64,000 nucleotides of DNA from Oscillospiraceae bacterium (GTDB lineage Bacteria; Bacillota; Clostridia; Oscillospirales; Oscillospiraceae), in NCBI GenBank assembly GCA_017405865.1, contig JAFQZN010000022.1:62001-126000 (forward strand), written 5' to 3'. The notes under the pieces are model-generated. The model saw only the letters and a program-made list of their open reading frames with translations, did no database searches and was not told the origin of the DNA. Both the position numbers and the translations under genes were made by a program. Each line of letters begins with the position of its first letter. The stretch's first letter is position 1. Below are positions 1-9,800 of this stretch, one piece after another.

Positions 1-855
1 CGCACGTTTGCGCAGGAGGACGAAATGTCTGTCGCTTCTGCCACCATGCTGCACCATCAGAAGCGACCGGGATGCAACGATCGCATCCTCAAGTACGTTG
101 AGGCGCAGTACGGAACGCCTCGGACCTTTGAAGACGCTGTTTATCTTTCCCAGCTCACGCAGGCGGAGGCGATGCGCCTCTGCGCCGAACAGCTGCGGCG
201 CAACCGCGATGTCTGCAACGGGATGCTCTACTGGCAGCTCAACGACTGCTGGCCGGGCATTACGTGGAGCTCTGTGGATTATTCCGGGCGGCTGAAGGCA
301 CTTCACTACGTTTCCAAGCGCTTCTTTGCGCCCCACCTTGTCAGCATCGCGGACAGGGGAGCGGAGCTGGAGGTTTTCGCCTGCAACGACAGCCCCGAGG
401 ACGCGACGTATCTGCTATCTGCGCAAGTAATGCGCTTCGACGGCACGGTCCTCTGGGAGCATGCCGCCACCGTAGATACGGAGGCGGGCAGCAGCCGCGC
501 GGCGTTCCGCGTTCCCGCGCCGACCGAGAAGGACGCAGTGATCTTCGCAAGCCTGTCCCTGCCGGACGGAACGCTTCTTTCCCAAAACTTCCGCCAGCTG
601 AAAAAGGATCGGGACATTTCTTATCCGATCCCGCAGTATACCGTTGAGAAGCTGGACGACTGCCGCTTTGCGGTCACGGCGGACGTTTTTACAAAATACG
701 TTTATCTTCGAGACGATAAGACAGACGCTGTCTTTTCCGATAACTTCTTCACCCTGCGCAGAAACGAGACAAAAATCATACGAACGGATCGCCCGGTCGA
801 TCCAAAGACCCTGCAAATCACATCCGTCAATCAGATTTGCCCCCCGGAAGCGTGA
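1..855 (+). CDS. GH2 beta-mannosidase-like glycosidase, C-terminal part
   Basis: The reading frame is open from the first base of the window, so the gene starts upstream and only about 284 C-terminal residues are seen. The stretch around NGMLYWQLNDCWPG, followed by SSVDYSGRLKALHY and KRFFAPH, is typical of the end of the GH2 catalytic barrel in beta-mannosidases. About 150 residues of beta-sandwich-like sequence follow. The nucleophile region should lie upstream, so activity cannot be judged here. The family removes terminal beta-mannose from oligosaccharides. The next gene, a GH38 alpha-mannosidase, starts 14 bases after the stop, which suggests one operon for mannoside breakdown. There is no signal peptide information. 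Beta-galactosidase-type GH2 enzymes are a less likely alternative. Confidence 0.8.
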   Translation, partial: RTFAQEDEMSVASATMLHHQKRPGCNDRILKYVEAQYGTPRTFEDAVYLSQLTQAEAMRLCAEQLRRNRDVCNGMLYWQLNDCWPGITWSSVDYSGRLKALHYVSKRFFAPHLVSIADRGAELEVFACNDSPEDATYLLSAQVMRFDGTVLWEHAATVDTEAGSSRAAFRVPAPTEKDAVIFASLSLPDGTLLSQNFRQLKKDRDISYPIPQYTVEKLDDCRFAVTADVFTKYVYLRDDKTDAVFSDNFFTLRRNETKIIRTDRPVDPKTLQITSVNQICPPEA

Positions 856-869
856 AAGGATAGAAGCTA

Positions 870-3803
870 ATGGCAACCTTCAAACCGTGGAATAAGTATG
901 AGCGAGATCTGGAAATCCTGCTCGGACGCTTTATCTATCAAAAACTGAAAACGCTTTGCTGGCAGCACGTGCTTTCTCTGGATGCGGCGGTCGCCTGCTC
1001 TGCAGAACCGGTTCCGTTCTCCGAGATCGGCAACCTGGACTTTTGCTCCATTCAAGAGGGAGAAGTCTGGGCGCGGGAGAATTTTGCCTGCGGGTGGTTC
1101 CGTCTGACCGGCAAGCTGCCGGCGAATACCGACAGGAGCGGACTCTATCTCGAGTTTTTCAATGACGGCGAAGGGCTGCTGGTCGACGAGGAGGGGAACC
1201 CCGTAAAGGGCTTCACCGCCGGTTCGATCGTCTTCGGCGTGATGGATGATTCCATCGAGAAACGCTATTATCCGCTGGAGGATTTGATTGACGGTGACGG
1301 CAGGATCGAATGCTGGATCGACGGCGCGTCGAACAGCATGCTCGGTGAATTCCGCGGCGAGGCAAAGCTGGAAAAGGCAGCGGTCGTCCGGAAAAACGAG
1401 ATGTATCTCGACCTTTTCTATGATTTTGATACGCTGTACGAGTATCTGCGCAGTATCGACTGGGATGACCCGAACAAGTTAAAGGTCCTTTACGGGCTGC
1501 GCTCCGCAGAGAATCTGATCAATTATCAGGACCCCGATTTTTACGGGAAAGCGAAACAGATCTTCGCGGAGCTCTACGCGCTGCCGGGCAGCGAAACGAT
1601 TCGCGCCGCAGCGATCGCGCACGCGCATCTGGACCTTGCGTGGCTTTGGCCGCTCCGTGAGAGCAAACGGAAGGCAAAGCGCACCTTTGCAAATCTGATC
1701 TTTCTTTCCAAAAAGTATCCCGCCTTCCGCTTTGTCGCCTCTCAACCGCAGCAGCTTGTTTGGATGAAGGAATCCGAGCCGATGCTCTACCGCGAGCTGA
1801 AAGCGCTCGCAAAGCGAGGAAATCTGGAGCCGGTCGGCGGCGGCTGGGTGGAAAGCGATACCAACCTGCCGGGCGAGGAATCTCTGGTGCGCCAGATGCT
1901 GTACGGACAGAAATTCTGGAAGGAAGAATTCGGCGACTACGTCAGGATCTGCTGGCTGCCGGACGCCTTCGGCTACAGCGGCGCGCTTCCGCAGATCCTG
2001 AAGCTGTCCGGACAGGATTATTTCCTGACGATCAAGATCTCCTGGTCGAACAGGACGGTCTTCCCGTATAACACCTTCCGCTGGGCGGGTATCGACGGCA
2101 CCGAGGTCACCGTCCACATGCCGCCGGAGGGGAATTATAATTCAGTTGCGGGACCGAGAGCCCTGCTCACGGCGAAAAAAGGCATCAAAGAAACCGACCC
2201 GCAGGATCGAATGATGCTGGTCTACGGGGTCGGCGACGGCGGCGGCGGTCCGTCCGTCAACAGTGTGGAGCGATGCCTGCGCACGCGGGATGTTCGGTAC
2301 CTGCCACACGCGGAGTTCGGCACCGCCGAGCAATACTTCCGTTCGCTGGAGCCGGAAAATTTGCCGCGGTATGACGGCGAAATGTATCTTGAAAAGCACC
2401 GCGGCACCTACACCTCACAATCCAACAACAAGAACTACAACCGCGAGTTTGAAGAAAAAATGCTTGCGCTGGAGACGCTGCTTTCCTGCTTGGGAGAAAG
2501 AGGCGACACGGCGTCGATCGACCGACTTTGGAAGGAAGTCCTCCTATATCAGTTCCATGACATTCTTCCCGGCTCGGCGATCTCCCGCGTGTATGCGGAA
2601 ACCACTGCGGCATACGGAAACATCCTTTCAGAACTGGAAGGAATGGCGAAGCGGCTCGGCGCGTCCTTCCTGCCCGGCGGACGGCTGATCAATCCTTCCG
2701 GTGAGGAGGTCTTCCGGATCGAGCCGTTTGGTGATACCTATCTGCTCTATCGGGGCAGTGAAAGACTGATTTCTCCCATTTCCTGCGCAGAGGCAGTCCC
2801 GGCAGCGAAAGTAGATTCGGTTGAGACGGATCACTATCGTGTCACCTTTGCGCCAGACGGCTCGTTTGATTCGCTCTGCCTTGCCGACGGAACGCCAATC
2901 GCCCGCAGCGCCAATCGCCTGCGCGTCTTCATCGACCTCGGCGACGGATGGGATTTTGAAGACGACTATCGCGATCAGCGCGAGGTCTACGCGGAGCTGA
3001 CCGATTCGACAGTGCGCCGCTTCGGGGCGCTGACCGAGATCCGGCAGCGATACAGCTTCCGTGATTCGCGGATCGAGCAGACCATCCTGATGCATCAAAA
3101 TGATCCATGCATCCGCATTACCCACGATATTCACTGGGACAACATCGGCTATATGCTTCGCGCGGAGTTCCTACCGGCGCACTGGAGCGACACCGTCCGC
3201 AGCGACATTCAATTTGGTTTCCTGGACAGACCCACTACCGACTGCACACCCCACGAAAAGGCGCAGTTCGAGATCTGCTGCCAGAAGTGGTTCGACCTTT
3301 CCGATGAAGCGGCTGGTCTTTCGGTGCTGAATAACGCAAAGAACGGCTTTATGGCGAAGGAGGGGATCCTGTCCCTGAATCTGCTGCGGTCGACGGATTA
3401 CCCCGCCATCGACGGAGAGGTGACGCCGCTGCATTATTCCTACGCGCTTTATCCGCACGAGGGCGGCGTTGACCCGCTGAAAACGGACAAATTGGCGCAG
3501 CAGTTCGCCTCAAGACCGCTGTACGGCGAATGCGATGCTGCTATGCCGACGTTTGACAACGAACAGATTCAAATCACGGCGTTCAAGCCCGCTTACGACG
3601 GCGACGGCTTTGTTCTGCGGGCATTTGAACGAACCGGACAAGCCGCACAGGCAGGCCTTTGCCTGCCGGAGGGCTGGCAGCTCGCCGGAGAGGTCGATCT
3701 GCTGGAAGACCCAACAGGAGAAGGGGAGGAGCGCGTTCTCTTCCGCCCCTTCCAGATCCGCTCGTGGAGACTGCATAGAACGATTCAAAGGAGGACAACA
3801 TGA
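870..3803 (+). CDS. GH38 alpha-mannosidase
   Basis: This 977-residue protein has the GH38 plan. It has an N-terminal ancillary region (about 1-245), then the catalytic domain opening with HAHLD (His251, His253, Asp255; zinc-site residues in the family). The WLPDAFGYSG stretch follows, with Asp365 as the expected nucleophile. A C-terminal beta-sandwich region runs to the end. No signal peptide is seen, so it probably acts in the cytoplasm on imported alpha-mannosides. The start at 870 sits behind a purine-rich AAAGGATAGAAG. Its stop overlaps the start of the next gene by four bases (ATGA), so the giant secreted protein downstream is translationally coupled to a glycan-degrading enzyme. Length fits the long bacterial type. 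A second, shorter GH38 gene lies at 21721. Confidence 0.93.
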   Translation: MATFKPWNKYERDLEILLGRFIYQKLKTLCWQHVLSLDAAVACSAEPVPFSEIGNLDFCSIQEGEVWARENFACGWFRLTGKLPANTDRSGLYLEFFNDGEGLLVDEEGNPVKGFTAGSIVFGVMDDSIEKRYYPLEDLIDGDGRIECWIDGASNSMLGEFRGEAKLEKAAVVRKNEMYLDLFYDFDTLYEYLRSIDWDDPNKLKVLYGLRSAENLINYQDPDFYGKAKQIFAELYALPGSETIRAAAIAHAHLDLAWLWPLRESKRKAKRTFANLIFLSKKYPAFRFVASQPQQLVWMKESEPMLYRELKALAKRGNLEPVGGGWVESDTNLPGEESLVRQMLYGQKFWKEEFGDYVRICWLPDAFGYSGALPQILKLSGQDYFLTIKISWSNRTVFPYNTFRWAGIDGTEVTVHMPPEGNYNSVAGPRALLTAKKGIKETDPQDRMMLVYGVGDGGGGPSVNSVERCLRTRDVRYLPHAEFGTAEQYFRSLEPENLPRYDGEMYLEKHRGTYTSQSNNKNYNREFEEKMLALETLLSCLGERGDTASIDRLWKEVLLYQFHDILPGSAISRVYAETTAAYGNILSELEGMAKRLGASFLPGGRLINPSGEEVFRIEPFGDTYLLYRGSERLISPISCAEAVPAAKVDSVETDHYRVTFAPDGSFDSLCLADGTPIARSANRLRVFIDLGDGWDFEDDYRDQREVYAELTDSTVRRFGALTEIRQRYSFRDSRIEQTILMHQNDPCIRITHDIHWDNIGYMLRAEFLPAHWSDTVRSDIQFGFLDRPTTDCTPHEKAQFEICCQKWFDLSDEAAGLSVLNNAKNGFMAKEGILSLNLLRSTDYPAIDGEVTPLHYSYALYPHEGGVDPLKTDKLAQQFASRPLYGECDAAMPTFDNEQIQITAFKPAYDGDGFVLRAFERTGQAAQAGLCLPEGWQLAGEVDLLEDPTGEGEERVLFRPFQIRSWRLHRTIQRRTT

Positions 3804-6800
3804 TACACAATACTTTGAAACGATTTTTTGCGTTGACACTGTCCGCGCTGATAGCGATTTCCGCAATAGAACCGCTTGCGGTCTTTGCTGCGCCTGCGGA
3901 ACCGGATGTCATTTTGGAGGAGGTCGACGCAGCGCCTACGCAAACCGATGCAGTGCTCCCGGAAACGGAGGAAGCGCTTTACGAAACCGAAGCGGCGTTT
4001 GCGGACACGGACGAAACGGAATCCACCGAAGCCTCTGAAGATACAACCGACGAGCTCCTTCCGGAGGCTGACGAACCTGCGCAGTCGGAGGGGAAACGTG
4101 AAGCAACGATCGAGGTCGGTGTTTTAAGTGCAGATGCCTCTCACCCGACACAGGAAAGCGACGGCATGATCTGGACGACGAGCGTTGGCTCGGTCGGCGA
4201 CACCTGGACAGACTATTATGCTGTCAGCGACGATTGCGTTTCAATCATCAAAAAGGGAACGGATACGCCGGTCGGCATCGCGCAGTTGACGAATTACGGA
4301 ACGACGGACGGCATTCTGCTCAATCGCGGCTCGAATACCTTCTGTATCCGCAACTCCCAGTGGAATCTGAACTGTGCAGGACACAGCAGTATTTCTCCCA
4401 TGGAGACCGGCGATATCATCATCGTTTCCGGCGAATTCTACAGCAAAAACGGAACCCGGATCCACGTTTCCACGACCTACATAACAAAGGACGAGAACGG
4501 TACGCTCCACTTTTCCGGCGCAGCGCCGACCGAGCCGACCGAGGCTCCCACGGAACCCACGGAAGCTCCCACCGAGCCGACGACTGCTCCGACCGAGCCG
4601 ACCGAAGCGCCCGGCGGGCTGATCGAAGCGGGCGTGATGAACGTAGACGAAGCGCATCCGAAGCTGAACAGCGGTTCGTTCTACTTCACGATGGAAGACA
4701 ACGACATTCCCTATACGGACGGCGACTGGGACAACGCCTTCTACGCAACGAGCGCGGACTGCCTCAAACTGATCCGTGACAGTGGCGAGGCAACACCGAT
4801 CGCCATCTCGTCGCCGGGACGCGGCGTCTTCGTCAAGGTGTCTTCCAACCTTTATTACATGAATACCGGCAGCGCGTGGTTTATCGGCAGTTATTCGCCG
4901 CTGCGTGCCGGAGACAAGCTGATCGTGGAGGGCAGCTTCACGAACGGAACGGTGACCTTCCGTGTTACGAAAAGCACGGTCAGGGTAGAGGCAGACGGCA
5001 GCCTGATCTTCAACGAGAGCGAAACGCCGACCGAGCCGACGACCGCTCCGACCGAACCGACGGAAGCGCCCACCGAACCCACGGAAGCGCCCACTGAACC
5101 GACGGAAGCCCCAACCGAACCCACGGAGGCTCCGACCGAGCCTACAGAGGCACCCACGGAGCCGACGGAAGCGCCTGTCGTGCTCGAAGCGGGCAAAATG
5201 TATGTCGACGACGGGCACCCGAAGCTGAACAACGGCTCGTTCTACTTCACGATGGACGAAAACGAGATCCCGTACACGGACGGCGACTGGGAAAACGCCT
5301 TCTACGCGACGAGCGAGGACTGCATCAAACTGACCCGCGACGGCGCGGAAACGTCGGTCGCGATCCCGACGGCGGGGCGCGGCGTGTTCGTCAAGGTCAA
5401 GGAAAATCTCTACTATCTGAACACGGGCAACCCGTGGTTTATCGGCGACTCCGCGCCCCTGCGGGAGGGCGACAAGCTGACCGTGGAGGGCAACTTCACG
5501 AACGGCGAAGTAATTTTCCACGTAACGAAGAGCACGATCGAAGTAGAGGAAGACGGCAGCTTGAGCTTCAACGGCGTTAAGCCGGTGCAGACAACGGTGT
5601 ATGAAGTCGGTATGATGCACAGAAGCGATCATGAGCCAACGTCTGACGGTCTGTTCTTCACGATGGACGAAAACGATGTTCCCATTGATACGGGCTGGTC
5701 CACACGTTATGCGCCGGTCAGTGCGGACGTGATCCTGCGCACACGCAACGGCTTAACGACCTCCGTGGGCAACTCGGCGGGTGGAACGATCCTCAAGTAT
5801 TCCGCCAGCGGCTGGTATATTGCTTATTGGGCGATTGGCGGCGCGCTGCAGCCCGGCGACGTTCTGACGGTGAAGGGTGACTTCACGGCAGGGAACGTCA
5901 TCATCCGATTCCCGAAAAATGTGATCGAGATGAATGCGGACGGCAGTCTGACGGTGAACGGCGAAGCGCCGCCTGCAGGACCGACCGTGATCGAAGCGGG
6001 CGTGATGCAGAAGGATACCCGGCAAATGATGCCGAGCGGCATCTACTTCCGCTTGAACGAAAACGAAGCACCGTATAATTCCGACTGGACGCTGTATTAT
6101 CGACCGGAAGCGACAGAGTGCGTCAAGCTGGTACGAAACGGTGTGACGATGAACGCCGGCAATCCGCTGGCTGATACGATCGCGAAATTCTCCAACACGG
6201 AGTATTACCTGAAGACAGAGACGTGGATGAAGCCGGACGCCTGGCCGACACAGGAGGGCGATATCCTGATTGTCGAGGGCAACTTCGTCAACGAAGAAGA
6301 GAACGTCATCCTGCACTTTGACACGAACTATATTGCGATCATCGACGGCGAAGCGGTGTTCTCCACAGAATATCCGGTGATTCCGGGACCGACCGAACCG
6401 ACAACCGCTCCGACCGAGCCCACGGAAGCTCCAACCGAGCCGACGACCGCTCCGACTGAACCGACGGAGGCTCCAACCGAGCCGACGAGCGCTCCAACCG
6501 AACCCACGGAGGCTCCGACCGAGCCTACAGAGGCGCCAACGGAGCCGACGGAAGCGCCTGCCGTGCTCGAAGCGGGCAAAATGTACGTCGATGACGGGCA
6601 TCCGAAGCTGAACAACGGCTCGTTCTACTTTACAATGGATGAAAACGAGATCCCGTACACGGACGGCGACTGGAGCAACGCTTTCTACGCAACGAGCGAG
6701 GACTGCATCAAGCTGACCCGCGACGGCGCGGAAACGTCGGTCGCGATCCCGACGGCGGGGCGCGGCGTGTTCGTCAAGGTCAAGGAAAATCTCTACTATC

Positions 6801-9800
6801 TGAATACGGGCAACCCGTGGTTTATCGGCGACAGCGCGCCCCTGCGGGAGGGCGACAAGCTGACTGTGGAGGGCAACTTCACGAACGGAACGGTGACCTT
6901 CCATGTGACGAAGAGCACGATCGAGGTAGAGGAAGACGGCTCTTTGAGCTTCAACGGCGTCAAGCCGGACCCGACGATCATCTATGAGGTCGGTCTGATG
7001 CACAGGAGCTCGAAGGAACCGACGAGCGACGGCTTCTTCTTCACGATGGACGAAAACGACGTTCCCATTGACACGGGATGGTCCACGCGCTATGCGCCGG
7101 TCAGTGCGGACGTGATCCTGCGCACACGCGACGGAATTACGACCTCCGTGGGCAACACGGCGGGCGGAACGATCCTGAAATACGCCGCCAACGATTGGTA
7201 TATTGCCAACTGGGCGATCGGCGGCGCGCTGCAGCCGGGCGACACGCTGACGATAGAAGGCGACTTCACGGCAGGGAACGTCATCATCCGATTCCCGAAA
7301 AACGTGATCGAGATGAATGCGGACGGCAGTCTGACAGTGAACGGTGAGAAGCCGCCTGCAGGACCGACCGTGATCGAAGCGGGCGTGATGCAGAAGGATT
7401 CCCGGCAGCTGCTGCCGAGCGGTATCTACTTCCGCTTGGACGAAAACGAGGCGCCGTTCAATTCCGATTGGTCGGTATACTACCGCCCGGAATCGGCGGA
7501 CTGCATCAAGCTGGTGCGTGACGGCGTGACGATGAACGCCGGCAATCCGCTGGCAGACACGATCGCGAAATTCTCCAACACGGAGTATTACCTGAAGACA
7601 GAGGAATGGATGAAGCCGGACGCCTGGCCCTTGCAGGAACGGGACATCCTCATCATCGAGGGTAACTTCGTCAACAGGGAAGAGAACGTGATCCTGCACT
7701 TTGATACAAACTATATTGCGATCATCGACGGCGAAGCGGTGTTCTCCACGGAGTATCCGGAGCTTCCGCAACCGCACGAGCCGATCCTGTATGAAGTCGG
7801 GCAGATGCACAGAAGCTCGAAAGCACCGGCGGCGGACGGCCTGTTCTTCACGATGGACAAAAACGACGTTCCCACAGATGCGACGTGGGAAACGCGCTAC
7901 ATTCCTGTCAGCAGGGATGTCATTCAGCGCACGCGCGACGGCGTGACGACCTCCGTGGGCAATCCGGCTGCCGGAACGATCCTGAAATATTCCGACACAG
8001 ACTGGTACATGGCGTACTGGGCAATCGGCGGCGCGCTGCAGCCGGGCGACGTTCTGACGGTGGAGGGCGACTTCTCTATGGGCGACGTGACCGTTCGCTT
8101 CCCGAAGAACGTGATCGAGGTGAACGAGGACGGCAGCCTGACGGTCAACGGCGAGGAGCCGCCCCCCGCGCCTACGATCATCGAAGCGGGCGTGATGCAG
8201 AAGGATCGCCGCGGCAGAACGGAAAACGGCATCTACTTCGATATGGAAGAGAACGCCGCACCGTACGACAGCGGCTGGTCGCTGTACTACCGCCCGGTCA
8301 ACGCCGAGTGCATCCTGCTGACGCGCAACGGCGAGACGACCGCGATCGGCAATCCGGCTGCGGACACCTTCACTAAATTCTCCGAAACGGAGTATTTCCT
8401 GAAAACGGAAGAATGGATGATGCGCGGCGCATGGCCCCTGCAGGAGGGTGATATTCTGACGGTGTCCGGCAACTTCGCCAATACCGAAAAGAACGTTATC
8501 GTCCACATCGACACTTCCTATATTAAGATCCGGTTGGGTCAGCCGGTATTCTCCTCGGAGTACCCGACCGACGAACCCATCGAAGTGATCCAAGCGGGCT
8601 ATATGAAGCAGGATTCCAGACCGCGCACGAGCACCGGCATTTTCTTCACGATGGACGAGAACGCCGCTCCGTATGCGAAGGACTGGACGCTGGAATATAA
8701 ACCGATGAGCACCGCCTGCGTCAAACTGATCCGCAACGGTGAAACCTACGAGGTCGCGATCCCGGAGCGCGGCACCATCACCAAGTTCAACGAAACGGGC
8801 TACTATCTGAAGACCGACACCTGGGCGATGGGCGATATGATGCCCGTGCAGGTCGGCGATATCTTAGTCGTCGAAGGTCAGTTCGTCAACGGCGAGACTG
8901 TCATGGAGATCAGCAGAAGCTACGTTTCCATCCGCAGTGGCAAGACCGTGATCTCCACGGAATACCCGGACGATTCGGACGGCGACGTGATCGAGGCGGG
9001 CGTGATGAAGCCCCATCCGGTCAATACCGGGCTGTACGTTGATTCGGAGAACGGCACCTGCGGCATTTACTTCACGATGGACGAGAACGCAGTTCCCGAG
9101 AAGGCGTCCGATCCGTGGAACAACCGCTTCTACCCCGTAGACGCGGACTGCATCAAGCTCTACCGCAACGGCGAGGAGATCAGCATTGCAAACCCGGACG
9201 CGGGCGAGATCGTCAAGTTCAACGCGACCGCCTACTACCTCGCGCTCGACCGCTGGGCGCATCCAGATGTTTATCCCATCACGGACAGCGACGTCCTTCT
9301 GGTGGAAGGGGAGTTCACCGACGGCAGCACCGTCTTCCATATCAGCAGGAGCTACGTGTCCTTCCTGTTCGGGGCTGCAAGATTTACGGAAGAATACCCG
9401 GACGGAAGCAGCGATATCAAGATCGTCCCCCTCAGCAATATCCACAGTGACTCGAGAGGCAAGCTGGAAACCGGCGCCTACTTCGACGCTGCGGTCAACG
9501 AGGCGCCGTACGATCGAGGCTGGACGCTTGCGTACTCTCCTCTGGAGGCGAGCAGCTTCAAACTCATCCGAAACGGGCAGACCTATGAGGTGGGCAAGCC
9601 CGGACGCGAAACCATCGTCAAGTTCTCCGCGACGGAGTACTTCGTAAAAGCGGACGCATGGTCGATGGGCAGCTTCGCTCCGCTGCGTGACGGCGACGTC
9701 CTCGTGATCGAGGGACAGTTTGCCAACGGAGGAGCGGGCGTTGTGATCGACGTCCCGACCACCTATATCGGCATCTGGTATGGCAAGGCGTTCGTAACCT

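Noticed and set aside
5753..8593. Minus-strand reading frame of 946 codons
   Set aside because: It is the antisense of the module repeats in the giant secreted protein, and its apparent repeats only mirror those of the real gene.
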